Shown: in pieces, positions 18,090 to 26,759 of the stretch | Numbering within the stretch: position 1 is the first letter of the stretch | How the letters are laid out: the number at the start of each line of letters is the position of its first letter | DNA from: an uncultured Caldilineaceae bacterium | Lineage (GTDB): Bacteria > Chloroflexota > Anaerolineae > Caldilineales > Caldilineaceae | Assembly: GCA_951812725.1 (NCBI GenBank) | Contig: OX638330.1 | Span: forward strand, 2,852,001 to 2,916,000 | Direction: 5' to 3' | DNA: 64,000 nucleotides | Notes under the pieces: generated by a model | What the model was told of the DNA's origin: nothing | The model's input: only the letters and a program-made list of their open reading frames with translations | Database searches by the model: none | Translations under genes and position numbers: made by a program

Positions 18090-19697
18090 GTGACGGTAAT
18101 TGACAAGGCCTTTTTGAGCAAATTAGGGGAGGCTCAAAGTGGACTCGTGTATCGCGGGCAGTCAAACAGCACATGGAAACTGTATTGTGCCGCCACGCGT
18201 CGACTGATTGGACATTCAAACGGCGATGAGAGTGTTGCCCAGGAATCTCATTTCCCGCGAATGCACCTGGTCTACCATCGTGCTGTGTTGCTGGACCCTG
18301 CTCGGAAATATGGCTTCGGCAATGATCGTGGTCACAAGATTTCGGACCTTCATCTTCTCGCTAAACTGCAGCATTTGGGGGCAGCCACTGGATTGCTACA
18401 CTTTTCGCTAGATCCTTTGGTCGCACTGTGGTATGCAACTGACGAATTTGACTGCGACGGAAAGGTATTTGTCGTAGACTTGAACTATGGAACTGAATTT
18501 CGACGGATTTCCAGCGAAGAAGCAGAAAAGAGTGTCGAGGAAATCTTCGATCCGGGAAGGGGGCTGTGTAGGCACGCCGCTTATGGGGACCTAATTCAAG
18601 AGGGAGAGAAACCGACAGTACCGCACATGGAAGGGGTAAGCGTACTTTGGTGTCCCCTGATTCCGGAAGACGCTGTTACCTCCATTGTGATCAGGGCAGC
18701 AGACAAGCCTCAGATTCGACAGGAGCTAGTCGAATTACTTGACTTCGCAGGACCTGCGCCATTCGCCGACGTGCAGCGATTCTCTACATCGCAAGGCACT
18801 ACAGTACCATTGCCGCAAATTGAAGATCCGGAGTTTCACTGGATGCAAGGGAATCAGTGCTGGCTGCAGGGCAATTTTGCAAGAGCGATTTCGCATTACA
18901 ACATAAGTATTCAGCTTGATCCTGAGAATAGCAGATTCCTTTTCTCGCGAGGAAATGCCAAATCGGAAGCTGGCGATTTCGGAGGCGCTTCTAAGGATTT
19001 CGATGCAGCCATTCGCCATGAATTAGAAAAGGTAAAGAAGAGTAAGGGAAGCGCTGAAAGCGACACGACCCCCTTTCCAATTTGGAGATACTACTTCAAT
19101 CGCGGCAATGTCAGATACGAGTTAGATGACTTCAGAGGTGCACTTGAAGACTACGGGGTAGTGATTCGCGAAGGTGAGAAGACTGGCGAGCGCTACTCAT
19201 GGTTTTTCCTGAACAGAGGAAATGCCAACTATAGTTTGCACAATTATGACGAGGCTTTGAGTGATTATGAAGAGGCGATAAGGCTGATTCACCACGACGT
19301 AACAAAGATAGATTCCCAAAACATATTACACAACAAGGGAAACTTGCTTGTCCTTCTTGGCCGTTTCGACGAAGCACTTGCTTGTTACGATGAGTCGATC
19401 AGGCAAGGAAACAAGAGAGCCGGCGTATTGTGCAATCGAAACGGAGTAGAGGCAATACTGACAAGATTAGGCATGGCCGGCTACATTGTGCGCCCACCGC
19501 GCTACAAGGATCAATCAGGACGAATGACAGTAGAGGTATCATTGCGAGCCAATGCAAGCAGAATGTATACGGAGTTCTTCAATTTTCTTGGCCTAAACGG
19601 CAATACAGGTAATACGGGCGGTAACAGTCTGCCTGGCGGAAAGGGCTTTCAAGGAAAGGCAGGGTTTGTCGTCGTTGTGAAGGGGGAAGAATGGTAA
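18090..19697 (+). CDS. FRG-domain protein with TPR repeats, paralog 1
   Basis: 535 residues. The N-terminal FRG domain (about 18-215) shows YRGQSNSTWKL at 21-31 and LQHLGAATGLLHFSLDPLVA at 93-112, the counterpart of the family's QHYGLPTRLLDW block; here Arg is replaced by Gly and Asp by His. Residues 250-440 carry TPR-like units (NFARAISHYNISIQLDP, DFRGALEDYGVVIREG, NYDEALSDYEEAIRLI, RFDEALACYDESIRQG). The last 80 residues form a separate conserved region ending in a Gly/Asn-rich stretch and FVVVVKGEEW. The GTG at 18090 was chosen by alignment with the second paralog and has GGGGAG upstream. The enzymatic role of FRG domains is not established. Confidence 0.8.
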   Translation: MTVIDKAFLSKLGEAQSGLVYRGQSNSTWKLYCAATRRLIGHSNGDESVAQESHFPRMHLVYHRAVLLDPARKYGFGNDRGHKISDLHLLAKLQHLGAATGLLHFSLDPLVALWYATDEFDCDGKVFVVDLNYGTEFRRISSEEAEKSVEEIFDPGRGLCRHAAYGDLIQEGEKPTVPHMEGVSVLWCPLIPEDAVTSIVIRAADKPQIRQELVELLDFAGPAPFADVQRFSTSQGTTVPLPQIEDPEFHWMQGNQCWLQGNFARAISHYNISIQLDPENSRFLFSRGNAKSEAGDFGGASKDFDAAIRHELEKVKKSKGSAESDTTPFPIWRYYFNRGNVRYELDDFRGALEDYGVVIREGEKTGERYSWFFLNRGNANYSLHNYDEALSDYEEAIRLIHHDVTKIDSQNILHNKGNLLVLLGRFDEALACYDESIRQGNKRAGVLCNRNGVEAILTRLGMAGYIVRPPRYKDQSGRMTVEVSLRANASRMYTEFFNFLGLNGNTGNTGGNSLPGGKGFQGKAGFVVVVKGEEW

Positions 19698-21099
19698 TAG
19701 GGAACTGCGACCGCTTACGCCAAAGGCTAGTGCAGATATTGTCACCTTTATATGTCGCTGCGCAAGAGAAGACGAGCGACTGAATCTCATGCCGTCGAAT
19801 CCCGGCGGGGAGGATAATCTTGAAAGTGGGAATTTGTTAAGCGAAGCAACGACCAATCTTTGGTGGAAATTCTCCTCCGGAAGCTGGCTTAACAAATAGG
19901 CACTCTTTGCATTCATCTTCAGAAGCATATCCTATTCGGAATTCGGTTAGGGCGCACTGTCGTTCCGCGATTCCCTGGTGTGCCCAAAGGCCAAGAGAGA
20001 TGGTACAGGCAGAGTGTCCCGACATTGGGAGGGGGTGCCGCAGTTGCTGCGGCAGTTGCGATGGTGCTCACCACCAGAATTGCTTTTTTGTGAGACGGTT
20101 AACTCCCATATCAGATTGGCAGGTTTGCGTTTCCCATGCCGTTCTTCCCACAACCCAAGGGAAATCCTCAACGTTTTGGATATTTTGAAAGACTCAACCT
20201 GATTGGGGCGGCGATCCAGAGTTACACGGGGCATGGGCATGCCGTTTATCCGTTGCTACATTTTATGTAACTACTAAGCCACAGTACTTGACCAGCCAGC
20301 CATCATTGGAACCATTCAGGCTCTTGGTGACGCAACTTGTGTGCAGCCGCCGCCATGCTCGCCAGCCGACACGTTGCGAAGAATGCACACGGTCGGTGAG
20401 AGATGGTTTTGTAGGGGGGCGTTGCGGGGGCGCAGCCCCTGCACAAGGGAGGCCGCTTGCGGCCGACCGCCCAAAATACAACAATGAGGGGAGAAGGAAC
20501 ACCTTTGCTCGCCTCATTCAGGGTTGCGAGTCAGTTGCTGCTGAGTAGTTACCATTTTATATAGGCGACACTGATCCGAACGAAGGTTGATGGCGCAACT
20601 GCGAGATTCTCCCGTGGAACAGTCGCTTGATCCGGTATCGTGCCGGAACAAGGGGTTCGAGTCTACATTGAGAAAAACGTTTGGCATACAGTTTAGAAAC
20701 CAGCAGGAATCGGCTTTGACTAGACCAAAGGGTGAGTGGGGCTTGACAGTACTTAGAGCGATGATGGCGAGGGCTTGCATTTCTTCCTATGATTAGTAAG
20801 ATTAAGGTCTTCCCATTCTTGAAGACGAAGAATTTGGTTCGCATTCGATAGTAAATGGAAGCAAGGACATCGAGGATTGTTCAGGTTTGGCAGGGCCTCA
20901 ACCGGACGCAAACGATCTACTTTGCGCCAACTTCATTTGGTGTGACCGGCTCGTGCTCTGACGATTTGGACGATGGAGTCATTTCGGACCTAGCGGGAGT
21001 CCACTTTCCCTCATGTTTGCAAAGCATGTTGTTGGCAGCGGGCCAAGCGGAGGTCATGGGGGGCAGGTAAGGGAGAGGGAGTCCTAAGGAGAATTGTAG
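19698..21099. other. Spacer between the two FRG paralogs
   Basis: About 1.4 kb without a convincing gene. It contains extragenic repeat copy B at 20267-20474 and a short perfect hairpin GCCGCAG-TTG-CTGCGGC at 20037-20053. Short frames exist on both strands but have no family resemblance. The AAGGAG site for the second paralog lies at its right end (21086-21091). Confidence 0.55.
20267..20474 (+). repeat. Dispersed extragenic repeat, copy B
   Basis: About 208 bp, starting GTAACTACTAAGCCA like copy A; the core is at 20388-20470 with terminal CGGTCGG/CCGACCG, hairpin 1 (GGGGC-GCA-GCCCC) and the GGCCGC-TT-GCGGCC form of hairpin 2. It lies between the two FRG paralogs. Confidence 0.85.
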
Positions 21100-22689
21100 G
21101 TGACCGCAATTGAAAAGGTTTTCCTGAGCCAAATAGGCGAAGAATCCAGCAGGTGCGTGTTCCGCGGCCAGGCAGATAGCGATTGGAAGTTGCATTCTGG
21201 TGCTACACGCCGCCTGATCAAGTTCTTCAACGATGATGAGCGTGTCATAGAGAAATCTTACTTTTCTCAGATGCATTTAGTCTATCATCGGACCGTGCTA
21301 TTGGAACCTGCTCGGGCACTTGGCTTCGGAAGTGAGAGTGGTCGAAGGCTGTCGGATCTTCAGCTTCTCGCCAATCTGCATAACCTTGGCGCAGCCACGG
21401 GACTGATTGACTTCACTTGGGATCCCTTGGCGGCACTGTGGTTTGCATGCGAAGAAAACAGCTGCGATGGAAGGGTCTTTATCCTTGACCTAGAGGACAG
21501 TCTGCGATTTCGGGATATTACGAATGATGTGAACGCTCAGAGCGTCGAAGAAATCTTCGCTCCGATAGACGGTCGAGGGCAGCAGCTTTATTGCGAAAAG
21601 TTGGTTCAGGAAGGCGAGATGCCGCGAGTTCCCTACCAACGCTCAGTAAGCGTTATTGGGAGTCCACTGATTCCAGACGAGATTGTAAGGTCTGTTGTAA
21701 TCAGCGCGTCGGAGAAGGCACTTATTCGACGGGAACTCGAGAGCTTGTTTGACATGGATACTACTGAACTGCTCGCAGACATTCGGAGTTTCTCCACAGC
21801 AAACAGCGCGGTATTTCCGTTGCCGCAGGTCGAGGATTCGGAGTTTTGTCGAATACAGGGAAACCAGTGCTATAAGAGGGGTGAATATCAACGTGCGATA
21901 TCCTATTACGACAGGTTTGTTGAACTGGCTCCGGATGACTGTTCGGCATACGCATTGAGAGGGAACGCCAAATCGGAAGTTGGTGATTACTGCGGAGCCA
22001 GAGAGGACTTCGGTCTAGCTATTCTGAAGAATGAGAAGCCATTGGAGTATTTGGAAGTCGAAAACTCGCCAGTTGACACCGTGAAATACTATAGCTGGCC
22101 GTACTACCTTAATCGCGGCAATGTAAAGGCGGAATTGAACGACCTTGAAGGAGCGTTGGAGGACTACAATGAAGCCGTTCGACTGTGCCAAAAAATCAGC
22201 TTGAGGGAACCCACCGTCTTTTTGAACAGGGGAAATACTAACGCACTGTTGCACCATTCTGAAGATGCGATAAATGACTTCGATGATGCTATCCTTTATG
22301 GAAGCCTGGCCGCACGTTTCAATAAGGGAAACTTTCTGGTCTTGTTGGGCCGCTTTGACGAAGCATTGCAGTGTTATGACGAAGCTATCGGGGAAGGAAG
22401 TGATGAGGCCGGCGCAATATGCAATCGAAACTGTGTAGAGGCAATACTCAACAGGATCGGTGGATCTGGGTATGAAGTAAATGCACCTCAAAACCACAGT
22501 GCTCTTGACCGGATGACTGTGGAGGTCTCGTTGCGCGCATCTGAAAATAACATGTATAGAGATTTTTTCAACTTTCACGGTTATTTTGGCAATGCTGGAA
22601 ACACGGGGGAAGACGGTCTCCCCAGTGGAAGGGGGTACAAAGGCAGCGTTGGTTTTGTCGTCCTCATCAGGGGCCAGGAATGGATATGA
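21100..22689 (+). CDS. FRG-domain protein with TPR repeats, paralog 2
   Basis: 529 residues, clearly paralogous to the 18090 gene over the whole length. FRG block 1 is FRGQADSDWKL (21-31); block 2 is LHNLGAATGLIDFTWDPLAA (93-112), which keeps the Asp lost in paralog 1 but also lacks the usual Arg. TPR-like units follow between about 250 and 430 (EYQRAISYYDRFVELAP, DLEGALEDYNEAVRL, RFDEALQCYDEAIGEG), with the same C-terminal module (MTVEVSLRAS, YRDFFNFHGY, Gly-rich run, FVVLIRGQEW). GTG start at 21100, eight bases after AAGGAG. No signal peptide. The duplication with divergence inside the FRG core suggests specialised roles. Confidence 0.82.
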   Translation: MTAIEKVFLSQIGEESSRCVFRGQADSDWKLHSGATRRLIKFFNDDERVIEKSYFSQMHLVYHRTVLLEPARALGFGSESGRRLSDLQLLANLHNLGAATGLIDFTWDPLAALWFACEENSCDGRVFILDLEDSLRFRDITNDVNAQSVEEIFAPIDGRGQQLYCEKLVQEGEMPRVPYQRSVSVIGSPLIPDEIVRSVVISASEKALIRRELESLFDMDTTELLADIRSFSTANSAVFPLPQVEDSEFCRIQGNQCYKRGEYQRAISYYDRFVELAPDDCSAYALRGNAKSEVGDYCGAREDFGLAILKNEKPLEYLEVENSPVDTVKYYSWPYYLNRGNVKAELNDLEGALEDYNEAVRLCQKISLREPTVFLNRGNTNALLHHSEDAINDFDDAILYGSLAARFNKGNFLVLLGRFDEALQCYDEAIGEGSDEAGAICNRNCVEAILNRIGGSGYEVNAPQNHSALDRMTVEVSLRASENNMYRDFFNFHGYFGNAGNTGEDGLPSGRGYKGSVGFVVLIRGQEWI

Positions 22690-22819
22690 GGATGGCACTA
22701 CAGGATGTTATGTGTGAAGGGCGTTGCGCACTTGCTTTGGGCAAGCGAGTCCAGCCATCGTCTGTGCTTTGCCAAGCCGTCCCCCTATTCTGAAACCATA
22801 AGAGCGATCTTAACACGAC

Positions 22820-23524
22820 ATGAAATTCATGATTAGAAGAGTTCCATTCTGGATGATGGTGGTAGTCGTCGCGGCGTCGCTGTCGATGGAGATTCGAACA
22901 GGATTGGCGGCTCCAGTGACGGTAATTGAGATAGCCTCACCCAGCCAGGCGGATTCTACACCTGGCGACAATACCGGAATCGATGCTGCCACGGGAGTCG
23001 AGATTCAGCGGCGCTTCAACGAACTGCGGCGGGAGATCCTTGACGACCGGGCTGATGCGGTCGGTTGGTGGCTGTCCGGAATTGCTCTGTTTGTAACTGT
23101 CATGGTGTTACTGATTGCCACTGCCGGCTATTTTGGCCTCAGGAAGTTGCGGGAGGTGGAGGAAGAGGCGCGTCGAAATGTGGCATTGGCGAGAGCGCAC
23201 GCGGAGGAAGCGTTCAAGTTAGTGGAAGAGATCAGAAGTTACGGGGGAGATACTGACGAGCAGCTACGGAGCATGCCCAGTGCTATTATGGAGTTCCCAC
23301 GCACACAAATCGGCGAGGATTTTAGCAGGGAACCGGGTAGGGCTGGGGCATCGGCGATTGCAGACGCCCGCCATTTGGAGGCGGAAGGAAGGCTCGACGA
23401 GGCTATCGTGAGATGGCGGCACATTGCCAGTGTGGCTGAAGGGACTAATGATGAACTCGCAGCGCTCGCCTTTCGGTCGATTGGTGACCTATCGGAACGG
23501 CTGAGCCGGAGCATCAGCTCATGA
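22820..23524 (+). CDS. Membrane-anchored coiled-coil protein
   Basis: 234 residues. An N-terminal hydrophobic segment (about 10-31) ending TGLAAP looks like a signal peptide. A short helix, EIQRRFNELRREILDDRAD (61-79), leads to a transmembrane segment at 83-105. A coiled coil at 107-140 (LREVEEEARRNVALARAHAEE) and a TPR-like helix pair near the C-terminus (HLEAEGRLDEAIVRWRHIASVAEG) would lie in the cytoplasm. Its TGA overlaps the ATG of the next gene (ATGA), so the pair is coupled; the two may be one ancestral gene split by a frame change. Function unknown. Confidence 0.72.
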   Translation: MKFMIRRVPFWMMVVVVAASLSMEIRTGLAAPVTVIEIASPSQADSTPGDNTGIDAATGVEIQRRFNELRREILDDRADAVGWWLSGIALFVTVMVLLIATAGYFGLRKLREVEEEARRNVALARAHAEEAFKLVEEIRSYGGDTDEQLRSMPSAIMEFPRTQIGEDFSREPGRAGASAIADARHLEAEGRLDEAIVRWRHIASVAEGTNDELAALAFRSIGDLSERLSRSISS

Positions 23525-24465
23525 CCCGCGGTCAAGCTCTGGCTTATTTTCTGCCCAAGGATGGTTTGGGAGAATCAGGAAAAACTGAAGCACGGGAAGC
23601 GCTTGCCGCCTACTCGCAGGCGATTCGCTTGAGACCGGACTATGCCGAGGCCTACAATAACCGGGGAAATGTATTGAGTAACCTGGGTCAATATGAGGAA
23701 GCGGTGGCTGACTACGATCGGGCGATTTATTTGAAGGCTGACCTTGCAGACGCCTACATCAATCGCGGCAATGCGAAAGCCGCTCTGTATCGGTATCAGG
23801 AGGCGATCGACGACCTAGGTAGGGCTATTCAGTTGCGGCCCGATGATGCTTTCGCGTTTTTGAATCGAGGTCTCCTCATGGTCGATTCCAGCCGGTATGA
23901 GGATGCTATCCCCGATTTTGACGAGGCTGTCCACCTTCAACCCGATGATTATAAGATCTACTTCTTACGCGGCGGCGCCAAGGCAGAGCTGGACCGGTAT
24001 CAGGATGCGTTGGCCGACTACAGTGAGGCGATCAGGTTGAATCCAGAATTTGCTGAGGCGTACAACAGCCGGGGATTGGCGCAGGTTGCGCTGGGACAGT
24101 ACGAAGCGGCTATCGCCGACTACACGCAGGCCGTCCGCTTGCAGGCGGAGTACGCGGCCGCGTACAATAATCGGGGTGTTGCGCAGGCGAAACTGGGGCG
24201 CATCAGTGCCGCGGTCGGCGACTATGATGAGGCGATTCGACTGCAGCCTGAAAGCGCAGAACCGTTCTACAATCGCGGGAATGCCAAGGAGCGTCGCGGC
24301 GACTTTGAGGAGGCGATTGCCGACTACGATCAGGCGATTCTACGGCGGTCAGACGACTTAGACGCGTACAAGAATCGGGCGGTGACGAAGGCTGTATTGG
24401 GGCGGACGGCGGAGGCGAGGGCCGACTTTGAGGCGGCACTGAAAATTGCCGCGGGAGGTCGATAG
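23521..24465 (+). CDS. Tetratricopeptide-repeat protein (about nine TPRs)
   Basis: 314 residues composed almost wholly of consecutive 34-residue TPRs from about residue 25: units such as EALAAYSQAIRLRPDYAEAYNNRGN, QYEEAVADYDRAIYLKADLADAY and RYQDALADYSEAIRLNPEFAEAY follow each other without gaps. Consensus-like, recently amplified repeats of this kind usually serve as binding scaffolds. The ATG overlaps the preceding membrane gene by 4 bp. There is no hydrophobic segment, so localisation at the membrane would depend on the upstream partner. It ends the FRG/TPR island and converges on the suf operon. Confidence 0.88.
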   Translation: MTRGQALAYFLPKDGLGESGKTEAREALAAYSQAIRLRPDYAEAYNNRGNVLSNLGQYEEAVADYDRAIYLKADLADAYINRGNAKAALYRYQEAIDDLGRAIQLRPDDAFAFLNRGLLMVDSSRYEDAIPDFDEAVHLQPDDYKIYFLRGGAKAELDRYQDALADYSEAIRLNPEFAEAYNSRGLAQVALGQYEAAIADYTQAVRLQAEYAAAYNNRGVAQAKLGRISAAVGDYDEAIRLQPESAEPFYNRGNAKERRGDFEEAIADYDQAILRRSDDLDAYKNRAVTKAVLGRTAEARADFEAALKIAAGGR

Positions 24466-24624
24466 AGGCTCGTTGTCAGATTGGGAAGCTTGTGATGCTG
24501 AGGACGAGCTGGCTTGGCAGGACCGCTGCGTTCTGGTGATAGTGTTGGACCTGATTCGAAATGAAGCGTGCGCGGCGGACAGGCAATTTCGAGCTGCACC
24601 TGCAAGGGAACTTTGCTCTATGCG

Positions 24625-24661
24625 AAAAAGGCCCGCAGTGATGTAGCTGCCGGCCCCTTTT
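24625..24661. terminator. Probable bidirectional terminator between the TPR gene and suf operon
   Basis: An imperfect hairpin with A-run and T-run flanks (AAAAAGGCCCGCAG ... CTGCCGGCCCCTTTT) lies between convergent genes, so it can read as a rho-independent terminator on either strand. Confidence 0.5.
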
Positions 24662-24708
24662 ACAGCGTATCTGGCGTCACCCAGGAGCGTGTGGACTGCC
24701 TGCCTGTT

Positions 24709-25032
24709 TCAGAAGATACCCAACTCGTCCTTGGCGTCTTCCGACATCATATCGGGGCTCCAGAAGGGCGTCCACACGAGATGGACATTGACCTCGCCGA
24801 CATTAGGGAAGGCGTTGTGGGCAGTGCGCTGGACGTCACTGATGATTTGGGGCCCGACAGGGCAGCCCGGGCTTGTCAGTGTCATGGTAACGTCGATGTT
24901 GTTTTCTTCGTTGATTTCAATGTCGTAGACCAGGCCCAGGTCGACGATATTCATCATCAACTCCGGATCCTTTACGTGCGTCCTGATTTCGGCACGGACC
25001 TCGTCGGGTGTAGGCAGTGTATTTTCGCTCAT
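24709..25032 (-). CDS. sufT: SufT/MIP18-like (DUF59) Fe-S assembly protein
   Basis: 107 residues in the MIP18/PaaD/SufT family, which helps mature Fe-S proteins. Motifs: DPELMMNIVDLGLVYDIEI at 22-40 and MTLTSPGCPVGP around 50-61 with the conserved Cys 57, then VNVHLVWTPFWSPDMMSEDAK near the end, which is diagnostic for the SufT subgroup. Last gene of the suf cluster, 13 bp after the Rieske gene. Confidence 0.92.
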   Translation of the reverse strand: MSENTLPTPDEVRAEIRTHVKDPELMMNIVDLGLVYDIEINEENNIDVTMTLTSPGCPVGPQIISDVQRTAHNAFPNVGEVNVHLVWTPFWSPDMMSEDAKDELGIF

Positions 25033-25045
25033 CGAATCATTCTCC

Positions 25046-25363
25046 TCAAAAGGGCTGTTCTACGTAGATTTCGCCGTTCTCAACCTGTACAGCGTAGGAA
25101 GGGGTCGGCTCGAAGGCGGGCATGGTGAGAGCCTCGCCTGTGCGGATGTCGAAGCGGGCGCCGTGCCGGGGGCACTGGACTTGACCTCCCTCCAGGATTT
25201 CTCCCTCCACCAGCGGGCCGCCGTCGTGGGTGCAGACGTCCTCGATTGCGTGGTAGTCGCCGTCCAGGTTGAATACGGCGATGCGGATGCCTTCTACTTC
25301 GACCAGGAGGCGTTCACCTGGGGGGATGTCCTCAGTCGCGGCAACTCTTACAAAGTCTTCCAT
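25046..25363 (-). CDS. Rieske-type [2Fe-2S] ferredoxin
   Basis: 105 residues, a stand-alone Rieske domain like the ferredoxin components of dioxygenases and the Rieske protein found in many suf operons. Cluster ligands are visible as C44-T-H46 (CTHDGGPL) and C64-P-R-H67 (CPRHGARF). It would carry one electron in the cytoplasm; in this position it may supply electrons or redox sensing for Fe-S assembly (inference). Lies between the sufU-like gene and sufT. Confidence 0.92.
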   Translation of the reverse strand: MEDFVRVAATEDIPPGERLLVEVEGIRIAVFNLDGDYHAIEDVCTHDGGPLVEGEILEGGQVQCPRHGARFDIRTGEALTMPAFEPTPSYAVQVENGEIYVEQPF

Positions 25364-25389
25364 ATACTCCCATTATATTAGCGTGGAGT

Positions 25390-25767
25390 CTATTCCGGCC
25401 ATTCTGTCAGGCCATATAGACCGGCTTTAAGCGCTTTCAGGGGCAGGAGCGCGCATTTGAGGCGTACCGGCCCGATCTCGATGCCAAGCAGTTCGAGCAC
25501 ATCCTCTTTGCCCCACTGCCTCAAATCGGCGACCTGCATGCCGATGATCTCCTCCATAATCATGGACGCACAGGCCTGGCTGATGGCACATCCGCGTCCT
25601 TCGAAAGAGGCATCCGCCACCTTGTCGTCTGCGATTTTCAGGAAGATGGTGACTTCATCGCCGCAGAACGGGTTGGTTTCGTGGCGATGGACGTCGGCGT
25701 CCGCCAACTTGCCTTTATGGCGAGGATGCTTGTAGTGGTCGATGATTGCTTCGCGGAAGAGATCCAT
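25390..25767 (-). CDS. sufU: SufU/IscU-like Fe-S scaffold or sulfur-transfer protein
   Basis: 125 residues. The three family Cys are present: C35 (NPFCGDE, with Asp 37), C60 (GRGCAIS) and C105 (RLKCALL). The spacing C60-C105 is 45 residues, nearer to IscU (about 43) than to Bacillus SufU (about 62), so the insertion that distinguishes SufU is absent. In SUF systems SufU accepts sulfur from SufS via zinc; here no sufS is in the cluster. Separated from the rhodanese gene by a strong hairpin at 25795-25821. Confidence 0.88.
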   Translation of the reverse strand: MDLFREAIIDHYKHPRHKGKLADADVHRHETNPFCGDEVTIFLKIADDKVADASFEGRGCAISQACASMIMEEIIGMQVADLRQWGKEDVLELLGIEIGPVRLKCALLPLKALKAGLYGLTEWPE

Positions 25768-25794
25768 GGTCGCAAGGAAACAAGCTACAGGAAA

Positions 25795-25821
25795 GGCAAA
25801 GGGCTTTATCGGCCCTTTGCC
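25795..25821 (-). terminator. Internal hairpin terminator/attenuator in the suf operon
   Basis: Perfect 10-bp stem GGCAAAGGGC / GCCCTTTGCC (arms 25795-25804 and 25812-25821) with a 7-base loop, lying 28 bp upstream of the sufU-like start. On the minus strand it is followed by a short TTTCC, so termination may be partial and would lower the downstream sufU-Rieske-sufT part. Confidence 0.55.
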
Positions 25822-25878
25822 ATTTCTCTTTATGTCAGGTCCAGATTATGTGCTGCCTTCGGTGCCGAGGCAAGTTTT

Positions 25879-26730
25879 CTAGCGCTCGATCGGCAGGCCG
25901 ACTGCGTTGCCCCATTCGGTCCAGGAACCGTCGTAGTTGCGCACGTTTCCGTAGCCGAGCAGGTAGGTGAGAACAAACCAAGAGTGGCTGCTGCGCTCGC
26001 CGATACGGCAGTAGGCTACGACATTGTCGCCGCTGCTGAGTCCCTGTTCTTCCTCGTAGATGGCGCGCAGGTCAGCGGCGCTCTTGAAGGTGCCGTCGTC
26101 GTTGGCTGCACGCGCCCAGGGCACGTTTTTGGCGCCGGCGATGTGTCCGCCGCGGAGCGAGCCTTCCTGGGGATAGTCGGCCATGTGGAGGAGCTCACCG
26201 CTGTATTCGGCGGGGCTGCGCACATCGACCAGCGGCAGGCCTGCCTGCTGGTGGGCCAACACCTCTTCCCTCATTGCACGAATGGCGCCGTCGCTGCGTG
26301 CAGGCGCATTATAGGTGGCGGCGGGATAGGAGGACGAATCGGTTGTAAGTTCCCTGCCCTCGTCAGACCACTTCTGGCGGCCTCCGTCCATTACTTTGGC
26401 GTTGGTATGCCCGAATAGTTGGAAAACCCAGAATGCATAGGTCGACCACCAGTTGCTCTTATCACCGTAGAAGACCACGGTGGTATCGTTGGAGATACCC
26501 AGACGCTGCATGAGGGTCTGGAATTGCTGTTGGCCGACGTAGTCGCGCACGACGGCATCGTTAAGGTCTTCCTGCCAGTCGATTTTCTGTGCGCCCGGGA
26601 TGTGGCCCGTATCGTAGAGCAGAACGTCCTCATTCGATTCGAGCAGGCGAATGTTGTTGTCGTTCAGATGAGCGGCGACCCACTCCGTGCTGACCAACAC
26701 GTCAGGATTGGCATACCCTTTGTCTGCCAT
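25879..26730 (-). CDS. Thiosulfate sulfurtransferase, CysA2/SseA-like rhodanese
   Basis: 283 residues with two rhodanese domains; the first (about 10-130) is inactive, the second carries the active-site loop CRIGERS with Cys 241, and the ending [18 protein letters not shown] matches the mycobacterial CysA2/CysA3 type. It transfers sulfane sulfur from thiosulfate or mercaptopyruvate. It lies between sufD and the sufU-like gene, where many genomes have the cysteine desulfurase sufS, and might therefore contribute persulfide sulfur to the SUF machinery (inference). 29 bp downstream of sufD. Confidence 0.92.
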   Translation of the reverse strand: MADKGYANPDVLVSTEWVAAHLNDNNIRLLESNEDVLLYDTGHIPGAQKIDWQEDLNDAVVRDYVGQQQFQTLMQRLGISNDTTVVFYGDKSNWWSTYAFWVFQLFGHTNAKVMDGGRQKWSDEGRELTTDSSSYPAATYNAPARSDGAIRAMREEVLAHQQAGLPLVDVRSPAEYSGELLHMADYPQEGSLRGGHIAGAKNVPWARAANDDGTFKSAADLRAIYEEEQGLSSGDNVVAYCRIGERSSHSWFVLTYLLGYGNVRNYDGSWTEWGNAVGLPIER

Positions 26731-26759
26731 ATCACTCCTCCATTGCTTGATTTGTGCGT

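Noticed and set aside
19698..21099. Short frames between the FRG paralogs as small genes or a toxin-antitoxin pair
   Set aside because: None exceeds about 110 codons, none has a good start signal or family resemblance, and part of the region is the extragenic repeat.
22915..22932. Short identity (GTGACGGTAATTGA) between the membrane-protein gene and the start of FRG paralog 1 (18090)
   Set aside because: Fourteen bases in different reading contexts with no flanking similarity; probably chance.
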